Shown: piece after piece, positions 1 through 12,734 of the stretch
How the letters are laid out: each line of letters begins with the position of its first letter
Position numbering within the stretch: position 1 is the first letter of the stretch
Assembly: GCF_000701485.1 (NCBI RefSeq)
Contig: NZ_KL370785.1
Location: 62,001 to 126,000, forward strand
Reading direction: 5' to 3'
Source: Mycoplasmopsis sturni DSM 22021
GTDB lineage: Bacteria; Bacillota_I; Bacilli_A; Mycoplasmatales; Metamycoplasmataceae
DNA length: 64,000 bases
Made by a program: the position numbers and the translations under genes
Notes under the pieces: generated by a model
Seen by the model: the letters and a program-made list of their open reading frames with translations, nothing else
Database searches by the model: none
What the model was told of the DNA's origin: nothing

Positions 1-20
1 ACACCGTAATAACACGGTGT
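1..20 (-). terminator. Hairpin downstream of the giant surface-protein gene
   Basis: A perfect 7-bp inverted repeat (ACACCGT / ACGGTGT, 6-nt loop) lies 28 bp past the stop codon of the giant gene. It is a likely intrinsic terminator, but the minus-strand sequence that would hold the T-run lies outside the window. On the plus strand it is followed by a short T-rich stretch, so it could work in both directions. Confidence 0.5.
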
Positions 21-47
21 TTTATAATTGAATAAAATAATTTAATT

Positions 48-3000
48 TTATTGTTTATTGCGTCTTTTAGCAAGAGCAATAATAATTCCTAAAATTAAGG
101 CTGAGTTAGTTGCAAGGAAAACTCATCATAAGAATCCAAGTTTTTCTTCAGCTACTCTCATTTCTTTAAAGTTTTTTACTAAAGCACTTTCTAAAACATT
201 TGAAATATCATCAAAATCAAGTTTTGAAAGTTCGTTTCAAATACTTTGTAATAATTGGTAATCATCAGCTCTACCGGCTACAATTTTTCCAAAGTATTTA
301 ATTCTATTTAAAGTATTAGCAAAGTTATTATATTGATCAAAGTGACCACGGTTATTAAGGTCATAAACAACATTGTTAAACTTATCTTTTTCAGCTGCTC
401 GTAAAGCTTCAACTAAAGCAATTTCATCTTCACTTTGAGCTTGGTAAGTTTTTAGCGAAGCGTTAATAGTGTTAATTAAAGTATTTAGTTTTGGATATTT
501 GGTGGTATTTAAGAATTTAACTAAACTAATTTCTTGCTCTAATTTTTCTTTGAGCTCTTGGTAATCACTTTCTTCTACTCCTGTTTTTCTGTATTTTTCA
601 AGGGCATCAAGAAGAGAGTGATAACGACTAATTGCTTCTTTTGTTTCGATAAAGTCTTTGGTTGAAACACCTAAATCATCAAGGTGTTTAATGAGTTGAT
701 CAATATCTTTAACAACTTGGTTAAGATCACCTTCATTAAAGTAATGAGCTTCTTTGGCGATTAATTCATTAACTGAATCTGAAATATCTTTAGCTTTAGC
801 AAGTTCGGCAAGAATATCATCTTCAGTAGGTTGATTGTGAATATTTTCTTTAATTTGAGGTTTTTCCTCTTCGATTAAACCGTCTAAATTATCAATAATA
901 TTATCAATAACTTTATCATGTTCTAACTTAATTTTGTCAATTAAGTCTTGTACTTGATCTTTGTCAAGATTTGCATTTGTATTATCATTAATTGGCTTGT
1001 TAGTGATAGTGTCATATGCATCTTGAATTGCTTTAATAAATGCATCTTGAGCACCTTTTGAGGCATTTTGTTCAAAAGCTGGTTGGTCAATTAATTTTGA
1101 TGCAATATCACTAACTTGTTCAAGTTCTGACATCTTATCATCAAGTTCTTGAGCTGTTGTTTGAATTTCTGTTACTGATTTTTGATTATCTAATAATTCT
1201 TCTTCATGTAATTGAGTATTAATAATTTGATCTTTGAAATATTCTTTTTGATCATTGTTTAAATGTTTTTGTCCTAAAATCGAATCAACAATGTCTTTTT
1301 TAGCTTGGTTATCTTTTTGGGCTTGTTCTCAAATTTTATTTGCATCTTCAGGATTTTCGGTATTTTCTAGTTGATCCTTAAATTTAGCTTTTTCTTCAGG
1401 TGAAAGATAATCTAATTGATCAACTTTATCTTGAATGCTTTTAATTTTGTCATAAAACTCTGCCATTTTAGCAAGAACATCATTGATTATTTTATTAAGT
1501 TCATCAACTTGAGCTTTGTTTCAATTTGCTTTGTGATCAGAAGCATCTGCATTTGAAGTTTCTGGTTTAGCAACATTTGGATCTCAATCATTTTGAAGGT
1601 TATTAGTATCTGAAGAAATATCACTTCGATTATTTTGGAGATCTTTTGAAGCATTAATTGCATGATCGTAAAGATCTTTGTATTTTTTCGATGCTTTTTG
1701 ATATTTAGGATCATTGTGAATTTGGTCTTCATCTGCAATTAATTTTTGATTATCATTCATTGAATCATCTAAACTTCCTGCCCGTTCAATAACTTGATTT
1801 GGCGTTTCAAGTTGAGGGTGAGAATTTTTGATTTCCTCATAAATTGGTGTATCAGGAGTTAATGAATTGATAATTTCTTGTTTAATAGCATCTTTTTGAT
1901 CTTGATTTAGGTGTGGGAAGTTTACATCAAGATTATCAATTAAATCTTTTTTGGTTTTTTTGATGCTATTTGCTGTATCTATTTGTTTTTGAATCTCATC
2001 AAGTGAAGTAGCATTTTTAACATTTTCATAAAGTTTTGCTTTTTCTTCAGGTGAAAGATATGGATTGTTTTTGAAACTTGCTTCCGCTTCAAGTTTTTTA
2101 AGAGCTTGATCAATAAGATCATTTAAGTGATCCACTTGTGTTTTGTCTCAAGTATTATCTTCTGGTTTAGCTAGCTGATCACCTCAAGTAGGTAATTGAG
2201 TTGAATTTTTGTCATATTGATTGTTTTTCAATTTATTTGCAGCATCAATTAATTGATCATAAATTGCTTTGGTTTCATCAGTAGCATCGCCATATTTTGC
2301 AGAATCACTTCTAATTGCAGGAGCTGCGTCTTCACGATCTTTAAGTTCTTTCATTGAATTATTAAGATCTGTAGCGCGTTTTTCTACTTCTGAATAATTA
2401 TCAACGTGCTCGCCTTCTGAGATTTTACTTTGAGCTTCTTGAGTAATTGAATCTGCTGAATCATCTTCAAGGATTGACTTAACAATTTCTGTTTTTACTT
2501 TATTTTTTTGATCGTTATTTAAATATTCATAAGTATGATCAGTAGCTGGATTTGCTGATACTTCATTAAATAAATCTTCTTTTTTCTTATTAATTTGTTT
2601 TGCTTTATTAAGCACATTATCATAATCATTAATTCCATTATTTGAAGTTTTATCTGGATTATCAGCACGAGCTTTTAAAGCTTCTTTTTCTTGATCAGAA
2701 AGATATTGCATATCATCAATTTGACGTTTTACATCATCTAATTTATTAAGATTTTTCTCAATTTCATTTTTAACAAGTTTAAGCATCTTAGTGAGATTAT
2801 CAACTTGTTGTTTATTTCAATCAGCATGTTCATCATTTTCAGAAGTCTGAGGAATAGCAATGCTTTCGTTAAAATTATTTTCACGAGATGCTTTATCTCA
2901 AGCCTCTTGCTCAATTCCATTAACTGAAGATTTATTTGCTTCAAGATCTTTAGCATCTTGAATTAAATTTTCGTAAAGTTCTCTAACTGTATTTGGAATT

Positions 3001-6000
3001 TTATTGTAATTTCTATTTCTTCGCAAAATCGAATCACCATCAACGATTCTATGTAATTGATCCATTGAATTGTTCAATTCAGTTGCTTTTTGGACAATTG
3101 AATCCGTTGTTGGGTTGTTTGAACCTTCAATTGGTTTTTGGTTAGAATTAATAATTTCTTTTTGACGTTCTTGTTTTTGTTTTTTATTTAAGAAACTTAA
3201 ATCATAAATACCATCAAAAGCTTCTTTTTTCTTATTATTAACATCTTTTAAATCAGCTTCGATGTTGGTAATGGCTTCTGCAGCTTGAAGATAGAAATCA
3301 TCATTTTGTTCAATTGTATTTTGATCATTTGCTGTATTTTTCTTGAATTTATCAATTTCAGCTTCTAATTGTTTGATGTAGTTATTTTTTTCATCTTGTG
3401 ATCAATAATTATTATTTTCACGAGCTTCTTCTAAAGTGGCATTTGAATGATTTAATGCATTTTTAAGTTCATTAACTTTTTCTGTAAGTAATTCTAGGTA
3501 AGTTTTGTAATTATCAAATACTACTTCATTAGTATCGGTAATAACAAGTTCACTTTCTTTTTTATTGTTAATTTGATCATCACTAAGGTCGGCAAATCCT
3601 AATTGTGCAAGAACCTGTGGTTTATTTTCTTTGGTAACTAATTCTGGATCTTCAATATCATAAAGGATGCTATTTTCTTTATTTGTTTGGTAAGTGTGAG
3701 TAACTCCAATAGTTCCGTGAGTATTATCTCTTGTATATGTTTTTGTTTGTGCTGATACATAATTTGGTTCAGCATTTAAAATAGCTTGATCTGATTGGAA
3801 TCCAATATCACTATCTGGAACATCTAGTTCATCAGTTGGTAAGAATGGTTTTCTTTCTTCTTTATTTTTTGTATTATGAATACTATTTTGAACAAGTTCT
3901 TTAAGACTTTGAAGTCTTTCAAGTTCTGTTTGGAATCCATCAACTGTTGCGTAGAATTTTTGTGATACTGGTAATAAACCATCACCATCAGCATGCTCTT
4001 TGTCTGTATCAATTAAATAGTATGCCACAAGTGTACGACCGTTAATTTCATCATGACCTACTACTTTTGGTAAATATTGTTCATATTTATCATGTAATTC
4101 ACCTTCAATACTTTCAGGAGTAACGACTTTTCATTGACCTGAAAGTTCTGGGTGGTTGCTCTTAATAGAATCTTTAATATTTAAGGTATATTGATTCGGA
4201 TCTTGAGCTTGTGCTTGGTTTGCTGTGATTTTCTTTTGCAATTCTTTATTTGTGAAACCAACATCAGCTCCATCTGTTATGCCGTATTTTTTAAATTGTT
4301 CCATAACATTAGTGTAATTTGTTTTAAATCCACTAATTGTGTTGTTATTGGTCATGCTTGGATCTTGTTCTTTTAATTCATTATTAGTATTTGAATCTTG
4401 ATCTACACCATAAACAAGCGAACTAAGCTTAAAGTTTACATCAATAGTTCCATTTTTAGCATTTTTAGCAAGAGTTAGACCACCTTCTTTAATGGTTGCT
4501 TTAACTCCATATGGACTATTGAGTTTAGCTATTTCATTATTTAAAGCTTCACGGATTTTTTCTTCAGTAATTTCATCAACTAGTTTATTTGCCTTATCTT
4601 GAACTAAATCATCAATAAGGCTTCCTTCAACAAGTTGTTTAACGATTTCATTTAAACGTTGTTTTTCGGTAACAAAACCAGTAATATTTTTGGTTTCATT
4701 TTTTGTAAAGTCTTGTTTGTTTTTAAAATCAGGTCATTCTGAAGTAATTTTGTAATGGACATTAGTTGAAGCTGAATTATCAACTGGATTTGCAACTGGT
4801 TTTCCAATAGGATCTGAATCACTGAAAGGTTTATCAGAGTTATTTTGGTTAACAAATTCAAGTCTTGTGTGTTCTTTAACAAATGAAACATGTCCAGCTT
4901 CATCAAGTTGTTTTTCTCATCCGCTTTCTAATAAACTATTGTATAGTTTTTCTTCTTCTAAAGTAGAGTTATCAGCATATGGCGGAACTGTTTTATTAAT
5001 ATAATCTAGTGCTGCTTGAACACTATCTACAGCTCTTTGAAGTTCATCTCTTACTTGTTGTGGGGTCACAAAGTTAATTGCATTTTGTGGTTGACTATAT
5101 TTAGTAGAAGTAATTTTTGGTTGTGTTTCTATTGGAACTAAATTTTGTTTTTTAGATTCTAATTTATATTTAATATCTGTAATTGTTCCGTTTTCATTAT
5201 CATATTCTGCTCGAAGATCTACAACCTTAACATCAGCTCCAGATTGATTATTAAATCACTGTTGAAGTTTGTCAAGTAATCTTGTAGGTGCTTCTGGATT
5301 ACTTTGATCTTCTTTTGAATTAATTCAATCAACTGTATGTTTTTTATCTTCAGCATTTAAAAGAGTATCTGAATTATTAGGGTTGTAATCAATTATAGGA
5401 ACACGAATGCCATTTGCTCTTGGATCGTTATCTAAAATTCAATCTAAACGATCTGCTTCTGTAGCAAAATGACTAATCATTGTATTTTGTACAGGATTTT
5501 CTTTTGTTGTTCCAGCAAAATCTCCTTGATAGGTCTTAACATCATAATCAATTTTAACTGTACCATCTGCAGCATTAGGGTCACTGAAACGAATATTTGT
5601 TAAAACAACATTTTCGCTTTCATTAAATCATTCTCCATCTTGAGGGCCTTGAATTCAACCTTTTGGTAATTGTAATTCTGAAATTTTAAAGTCTTCAGTA
5701 CTGTAACGTACTTTTTCGGTTTTAAGTTCTGGCTGATAATCAATACTTAAACCTTCTGCAACTTTAGTCAATCTTGCTTTTTCTTCTTTAATTGTTTTGA
5801 ATCCATTAATATGTTGTTCATCTTTAGTGTCAGAATGAACATCATTTAATTCATCCTTAGTTGATTTAAGATTAAAGGTAATATTTGATATATCACCTGT
5901 TGCTTGATCAAATTTACCAACAACTAAATCATTAATTTCTGCATAAGAGTTTGTATGGTCAGGATCATGATCACTTAATCATTGATTTACAAGTTGTTTA

Positions 6001-9000
6001 ATTTCTTCTTTAAACTCATCTGTTACATTATTATTTTCATCAAAAATTTTCTTATTTCTATCTATGTGATCGTTAAATAAAGCTTGCAATGAAGGCATTT
6101 GATTTAACACTTCATTTAATCTTTGTTTTTCAGTTTTGAATCCATTGATATATGTATCAGAGTGTTCATTTGAAGGTAAAGTAACTTTTGCCGAAGTTAA
6201 ATTAGAATCACTATTAGATTCACCATTTAATCTTCAATTTTTTGTTGATTGAACGGTATATGCTAATTTAATTGTTCCTGTATTATTTGCCCCGGTACCT
6301 TTAGGATCAACATCTGTAACTGAAATATTATTAATATTTCATCTATCATTTTCATTTTGAGGTGTAAAAATTAAGCTCTCTTGGTCATTTGAAGTATATC
6401 CACTTAAATTTAAGTGTTCTCTTAAAGTTGGGGAAATTTCACTAACACTATAAGGAATAGTGTTTTCTTTGCTTGAATAATCAAATTGAGGATTAACTTG
6501 TTTTAGAAGTTCTATTTCTTTTTCTTTAGTTCAAAATCCATCAATTGTAGTTCCTTCTCCAAATTCCTCAAAAGAACTATTAGCGCTTGTTAAACCATCA
6601 ATTGTAGATTTTAATTCAAATTTAATTCCAGCTATTGCCCCTGAATTAAAGTCACTTAAAAGTTGACTAAATTGAAGCGAATGATCTGAGTCTTGTTTAA
6701 AATCAACATGATATTTATCAAATTCAGCTTTTAATTTATTGGCAAGTAATAGCGAATTATCAATTCCTGGTGTTTGTTCACCTTGTTTTCTAGTAGCCTC
6801 AAAAGAAGTTGTGTTATTTTTATCTGCTTCAGAATAAAACTCATCTGTATTAAGTTTTTCTTTAATAGAACGAACAACTTCTAAAACACGTTGTTTTTCG
6901 GTTTTAAATCCTTCAATTGTAGCTTCTTTTTCTGAGCTTTCAATAGAACTTGGATTATCAAAACGTTCTGAATCATTTGAAACTAATTTATATTTAACTT
7001 TAATATTCCCATTTAAAGCATCTCTGCTAGTTGTATCATCGTCAATAGGTTGGAGAACAAGTTTTGCTTTTTGTTCTTCATTAACTCATTCGTTATTAAC
7101 TTTATTTCATCCTGGGCTTGTAAGTAAAACTTGTTCAATATCTAAATCAGGATTATTTAAAATGTCTCCTAAAGTATTTTTTTGGTTAGTTGTATAAGGA
7201 ATAACATTTTGTTTGTCAGTGTAATCTAATTGAACCTCAATATTGTTTAAACGTTGAGTTTCTTTATCAATTGAATAAAAATCTGCTAAATTTTGAGGTT
7301 CTTTTTCTTTTGATTGAATATCAGTTAAACGATTTTTTGTAGATTGTACTTTAAAGGTTAATCCTGTAATTGTCCCATCTTGATCATTTATTCCAGATCA
7401 ATTTAATGAGTCAGGCACTAAAGCAACATCATTTTTTTGATTTGCGGTATTGATTCAGCTATCAGGATTTTTAAGTTCTTTATCAGGATCTCTTAATCAT
7501 TGTTCAATAACTGATTTAATATTTTCTTTAGATTTACTTGGAATATTATTTTTAATATCTGTTCTTCCGTAAATTTCAAGCAATCTATTAATATCAGGCA
7601 TTTGGTCGATGATTTCATCAACACGGTTTTTCTCTGTTTTAAATCCGGTAATTGTTGTTTTTCTGGTATAGATAAAAGTATCATAGTATCATTGATCACT
7701 ATAATTAGTACCGGTAAATTGATCTATTCAACCAACATTAGTTCTTGATGAGCGAACTACATATTGATATTCAACTTCTCCCCTTCTAGCATCAAAACGA
7801 ATAAAAGCAGGATCTGTTATAAATATTTGATTTTCATCTTGGCTTCAAACTTGTTTATCTTCATAAACTTTTTGATTATTAACATTTTTTCATCTATTAA
7901 TTGTTTTTTTCTCTCCGATGAAATTTAAATCATTAATATTAGTAGAATTAGCATCATATGGAACAATATTTTTATTTCCTGAATACTCACCTAAATTATT
8001 ATTAGCGAGCCTTGAGACTCTATCTCCTTCTGTACCTCTTCTTCATAGAGTCATTCAAATATCAATTTGTCCTTTATATTGCTCTTCTTTAGGTCCTAAA
8101 ACATCTTCTAATCCGGGTAATGTAGATTTTAATACAAAATGACGACCTATATAAGTACCATAATCATTACTAATTTCATATCCACCATTGCTTCTATTTT
8201 CTCGATTAGTATAATCAAGTCAATAATCTCCAAATTGAACATGTTCATTTGGTAAAGCAAGTGCTAAAATTTTGTTAAATACTTCTCTGTTTGCGACATC
8301 AGAACCAGTCATATATTGAGATATAGTCATATCTTTAGCACTAGGTTGTTCTGTTTCAAAATTAGGGAAAATCTCTTTCATTTTAATGGTGTTTACCGCA
8401 TTAACTAAAAGATCTTTTGTTCTTAATCTATTCCCGGCTATTTCACCAAGTCTTTTTGCCTCTGTTTTAAATCCAGAAATAGTTCTATAAGGATCATTAT
8501 TATTAAGTTTTAATTCTTCAAATCCATTTTTTGTTGAATATAAATCATATTTAAAACGAATGCTTCCATCTTTTGGATTACGATCTAATGTTTGATTTTC
8601 TGTATCATTACTATTTCCAAAGCGAATATTAGTTATTTTAATTTGTTTAGAATCATTTATTCAGGCTTGCTTTGTAATATCTGGATTATCTACAAATCTT
8701 CATTCTGAATTTGCGGCATTATTTGCTGTAAAAAGTAAATCACTACGTTTTAATCTATATTGTTCTGGGATTGTATCTAATCCATCAATAACTGGGTAAT
8801 TAATATTATTATATGGAATGAAATTCTCTTTTTGTCTATAGTCAAAGCCTATATTAATCGAGTTCAATCTATCAATTTCTTGTTGTTCTGTTTGAAAACC
8901 ACTAATAATTTGTTCTCTAATAGAAAGATCGCCTAAATTTCTTCTATCTTCTTTATATTTAGGAGAAACGATTTTATACTTTAGCTTAATTTGGCCATTT

Positions 9001-11177
9001 GCATTTAAATTCTCATCATGTTCTATATCGATAAATTCAAGAGAATACCCATTAAAAACAACATCATTTCTTGTTGTCGCTTCACCTGTATTATTTCTAT
9101 CTCAAACTTGCATTGGTGTATTTCCAGATGCATTTCTTGCTTGTTCTTGCGTTGTTATTGCCGGATCTAATTTTGAATGTACAGTATTAAGTAAAATTTT
9201 TGCAAGATCTGAATTATCATTTGGATCTACGGTTGAAGCAGCACGATCTAATTGAGAAAAACTAAATGAATCTTGAACATCAAGTCCATTTAAATAATCA
9301 TAAGCATCTTGCATTTTTTTCATTAATGAATTATATTCTTCAGGCGTTAATTGTCTTTGTAATTTATAAAGAGTATAGCCATTATCACTATTAAAATCAG
9401 TATTATCTTCAGCTACAATAGCAAAGTTTTTGGTTCCTCCAACACCATTAAGAACTTCATTAAAAGCATTATCAAATTCTTGTTTTAATTTTTCATCTGC
9501 GTAATGATATTTAATCTTATCTTTAACATTCATTAATTCTTGATATTTTTGGAGTAAATTTTTTGCATAACCGCTATTATCGTGATTTTTATCACTTATA
9601 AGTCCTAGTCCACTTTGTTGTTTAGCTAAGTTATAAATTTCTTCTGCTTGCTGATCTGCAAGATTATTTCTTGGATTTTCATAAACAGTATCAACTCTAT
9701 TTTTAAATTCTGTTTTTAGATTATTAGAAATATAAGGCAATTGATCAATCTTATCTTTTCATTCTTGACTATTATTTTTGTTAATTTTATTAATTGTTAC
9801 ATTAAATAATAAAGCATTTACATCTTGGTTTATATTATATTGGTAATTATTTGGTTGAACAATTTCTCAATTTTCACTATCTGTAGAGTTAACAAAAGAA
9901 ACACCTAGTTTTAATCTATCATAATGTTTAACCAAATCATTTGAAACATATGCCTTATATTTTGTTGTAAATTCATTAATAGATTCTGGATTAAATTCAC
10001 GATCAGAGTTTCATTCAGCATATGTTTCGTTATTTGAACCATTATAAAGTCTATATCTTAAAACAGGAGCTGTTGTCTGTCTATTTTGATACTCAGGATG
10101 CCCAATAGTTTCTTTAATACCAATGTTATAAAGGCTAGTTGCTTTACGTTCTGCAACATATGCCTTAGCTCTAATTCCGTAATATCCATTATCATTGTAA
10201 GAAAAGTTTGCACCAACAAAAGTATACCCATCACTTAAAACTGCAGGATTAATAATTTTACCATTTTTTACATGTGCCGAATCACCTTCAAATGAAGTTC
10301 CTGAAGCACTAGAAGATGATGGGGACTCTGTATTTTTAATTGTTCTAAATCTAATTACAAAATTATCTCCCTTACCTACTTGATTATTATTACTATTAGT
10401 TTGTCTTGTATCAAATCTTAAGGTAAAAAAAGATCCTAAGTTATTACTTATTCTATAATCAACACTTAACCCTGGAGCTTGATCTCAAGCACCTCAAGAT
10501 CTAATTTGATTTAATCTAGATTCAAGATCTCTTGATATTTCGTCGCTATTATTGAAAGAACCTAATCGCGGTGCTCTAAATACTCTTAATTGATTATAAT
10601 AACTAGGGCGTAGACCATTCAACTGAAAAGAGTCCGAATTCAAATTTCTAAAATCATTTTTGCTTAAGTCGGGGATAGCTCTATTACTAAAAACTCAACT
10701 GTCTGATTTAAATGTGTTAATAGATTGTAATGTATTAGTATAGTTTTGATCAAAAGCTAAATCATTTGAAAGAAAAATACTAATGTTAGGATTGGATACA
10801 TAATATTGCCCATTAGGGAATCCTGAATTAAATGTAATTTGTCACTCTTGAACCGGATCATCTAAAGTTCCGTTTACTAATGCTATATTAACACTATTAT
10901 CAACTAATTTTTTTTGTTCCTCACTTAATCCATCTCTTTGAGCTCCATTAATATAAAAATTAAAGTAAGTTTGTTGATTATCAATGTTTATACCATCAGG
11001 CGTATATGTTTTTTTGTCTAGATTGATAATGGTATTGCTTTTTTTCCCATGTGAATCTTTGGCTAAATTATCAATTTGAGTACCTAAGTCTTGAGTATTT
11101 TGAACAACCGACAATGAAAAAATAACTGTAGGTATGCTAAGACTAGCTAAAGCTAATGATATTTTTTTCTTTTTCAT
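48..11177 (-). CDS. Giant modular surface protein with GA/FIVAR-like repeats and C-terminal membrane anchor (3,709 aa)
   Basis: One code-4 frame runs 3,709 codons from an ATG preceded by AAGGA to a TAA. The N-terminus (MKKKKISLALASLSIPTVIF) is a signal-like segment without a lipobox cysteine. Residues ~90-450 look beta-rich. The middle (~750-2430) is built from ~13 modules of ~120 aa, each opening with a T-I-x-G-F-K-T-E-K-x-R motif, of two alternating kinds. The C-terminal third (~2650-3350) contains helical modules of ~215 aa with Y-L-S-P-E-E-K-A-K and L-D-x-S-M-x-x-L/N-Q motifs, like the GA and FIVAR modules of Gram-positive surface proteins such as Ebh. It ends with a transmembrane helix and a basic tail (AKRRNKQ). 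Known family traits suggest an extended adhesin or albumin/IgG-binding fibre; that role is inference. The gene stands alone between a hairpin and a 400-bp spacer. Confidence 0.85.
1170..3390 (-). repeat. GA/FIVAR-like helical repeats in the giant protein
   Basis: Within the giant gene, the motif Y-L-S-(D/P)-x-E-K-x-(A/K) recurs near 2700, 2060 and 1415, about 640 bp (~214 aa) apart, with a weaker earlier copy near 3190. Each unit also contains L-N-x-D-Q-K and a L-(D/N)-x-(S/K)-M stretch. This periodicity matches the alternating GA and FIVAR modules of large staphylococcal surface proteins. Copies have diverged at the DNA level, so recent recombination is not obvious. Confidence 0.7.
3900..8960 (-). 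repeat. Tandem ~120-aa GFKTE modules in the giant protein
   Basis: The motif G-F-x-T-E/K-x-(R/E) appears near 8885, 8470, 8030 (degenerate), 7650, 7265 (degenerate), 6905, 6530, 6140, 5790, 5440, 5040 (degenerate), 4670, 4310 (partial) and 3930, mostly 360-380 bp apart. Two kinds alternate: helix-rich units, and units with an N-x-I-P-Y motif and an I-x-N-I-R-F strand, giving a supra-repeat of ~745 bp. Units end with a G-T-I-x-(F/V)-x-(L/Y)-x-S-T-K strand pattern. They recall mycoplasma Lipoprotein_17-type domains, but that match is by eye only. Confidence 0.65.
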
Positions 11178-11535
11178 AAATTATCCTTAAAAAGTAATTT
11201 TAATTTTTAAATTGTAAACAAAAGTAATTTTAAGCCTGACTTAAAATTTATTCTGATACTATTAAAAATAAATACCTTTAGTATTTAAAATCCTAAAGGA
11301 TATTAATATATTTTTATTATAGATTATGATATATATTTAACAATAGCTGAAATTAATATGCAAAAATGAAGCCAATATCTTGATAAATCGTGTAAATAAG
11401 TTCAGAATTGGCTTTTGAAAAAAAAAAAAAAAAGAAGCATTTTGGCTAAAAATGGCAAAAATTGAAAATTTTTGATAGATAGGTCAAAATAGATTTTACA
11501 AGTAGAAAAACTTGTGTAATTTTGCTTAAAAAAAG
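11178..11535. other. Upstream region of the giant gene: 9-bp inverted repeat and A16 tract
   Basis: No gene is seen here. An AAGGA ribosome-binding site lies just before the ATG at 11177. A 9-bp inverted repeat with a 5-nt spacer (11226-11248, arms AATTTTAAG / CTTAAAATT) sits ~50 bp upstream of that ATG, where it could overlap a promoter or act as an operator. A tract of 16 A lies at 11418-11433, and 8-bp arms AAGCCAAT / ATTGGCTT flank the segment before it (11371-11414). A weak minus-strand -10 candidate, TACAAT, is at 11211-11216. Confidence 0.45.
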
Positions 11536-11566
11536 AAAAAATGTAAGTTTTACACTTACATTTTTT
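11536..11566 (-). terminator. Intrinsic terminator after the Asp23-like gene
   Basis: A 12-bp stem (AAAAAATGTAAG / CTTACATTTTTT) with a 7-nt loop begins 9 bp past the stop codon of the Asp23-like gene. It is followed on the minus strand by a T-rich run. Confidence 0.75.
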
Positions 11567-11574
11567 TATACGAG

Positions 11575-11883
11575 TTAATTAAAATCTAAAAGACAAATTT
11601 GTACGTTTTTAGGGTTTTTATTAATTAAATTTTTAATGGCTTTTTCAACACTTCTCGAAAGATCTTTGATAATTTCAAATGCTCCTTGGCTCTGAGATGT
11701 GTTGATTTTAACATCAAGAGAAATTTCAAGATTTAAATGTTCTTTATCAAAAATTAATCGAGGACTATTAACTAATTTAACATATGGTTTTTCGCTAAAA
11801 AGATAATCGATAGCATCAATGATAGCTTTTTCTTGGACAATATATTTTTGATTTGAATGATAAAGAATATTAATTCAATTCAT
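11575..11883 (-). CDS. Asp23/Gls24-like small protein (102 aa)
   Basis: Its ATG overlaps the efp stop codon (TAATG), so the two genes are probably co-translated. The C-terminal half alternates strand and helix, with L-E-I-S-L-D-V-K-I followed by a helix and a final V-Q-I-C-L strand, as in the Asp23/Gls24 (YqhY) family. In many Firmicutes a YqhY gene lies just downstream of efp, which supports the assignment. The protein is shorter than typical Asp23 proteins and has no signal or membrane segment. Its function is unknown, and the family link rests on fold pattern plus context. Confidence 0.6.
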
Positions 11884-12446
11884 TATTTATTGCTTTTTCC
11901 CACGTATTTTCCGGTTTCACTTGAAACAATTATAATGTCATTTTCTTTAATAAACATTGGAGTTTCAAGTTCAAAACCAGTTTCAAGGACAACTTTTTTC
12001 TGTGGGTTGGTAGTTGTATTCCCTTTAACTGCATCAGGTGCTTCGACAACCTTTAAATCAACATTAATTGGCAATTCTATATCAAGCACTTCTTCTTCAA
12101 ATTTGCGAATCTGTACTTCTGAACCTTCTTTTAAAAAATTAAGTTCTCATTCAACATTTTTAACAGGAATTTCTGCTTGTTCATAAGTTTCATTATCCAT
12201 TAAAAAAATATATTCTCCATCTGAATAAAGATAATTCATTTTTCTTTTATCGATATGAGCTGGTTTAACTTTATCTCCACCAGTATATGATTTAATTGTA
12301 GTTGAACCAGTTCTTAAATTTTTAACTTTAGCTTTTACATTAGCTTGCCCACGTCCTTGTTTAGAGTGTTGTGCTTCAAGAACTACAAAAATATCACCTT
12401 CATCTTGGAATGTAATTCCAGGTTTAAATTCATTAACATTAATCAT
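11883..12446 (-). CDS. efp: Elongation factor P (187 aa)
   Basis: Full-length EF-P of 187 aa beginning MINVNEFKPGITFQ, with the usual three beta-barrel domains. EF-P binds stalled ribosomes between the P and E sites and helps form bonds at polyproline stretches. The loop that reaches the P-site tRNA reads H-S-K-Q-G-R-G-Q-A; the usual modified lysine position (residue 32 in B. subtilis numbering) is an arginine. The ribosome-binding site is GAGGT nine bases before the ATG. One in-frame TGA codes Trp. The gene is followed by the Asp23-like gene with a 1-nt overlap. Confidence 0.96.
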
Positions 12447-12545
12447 AAATAATTTACCTCTTTTAAGAATTTTTTTCTTTGTTCTAAGTTCTAAATTATA
12501 AGTAATATGTATTTTAAAACTAAGATAATAATATTAACAATAAAT

Positions 12546-12559
12546 TTGTATATATACAA
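12546..12559. promoter_or_regulatory. 14-bp perfect palindrome in the efp/permease spacer
   Basis: TTGTATATATACAA is a perfect palindrome ~100 bp upstream of efp in the divergent spacer (12447-12734). It could be an operator or simply AT-rich symmetry. The spacer holds no gene. Confidence 0.3.
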
Positions 12560-12634
12560 TATATAAAATTATCAATAATCAAATTTTATCATTTTTTATG
12601 ATTTTGTTTTTTAATGTTTAATGTAAAATTTAAA

Positions 12635-12652
12635 AATACGTATATACGTATT
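12635..12652. promoter_or_regulatory. 18-bp perfect palindrome upstream of the APC permease (candidate operator)
   Basis: AATACGTATATACGTATT is a perfect 18-bp palindrome containing two ACGT cores, placed ~80 bp before the permease start. A possible -10 (CATAAT, 12655-12660) lies immediately downstream, so the palindrome would fall in the -35/-10 spacer, the classical position for a repressor site. No regulator gene for it is seen in the window. Confidence 0.45.
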
Positions 12653-12734
12653 AACATAATAAATATTTAAAATTAAACAAAATTTTAAGAAACAAAAAAT
12701 TAAGAACAATTTAAGAAAAGGAAAAAGATTTAAA

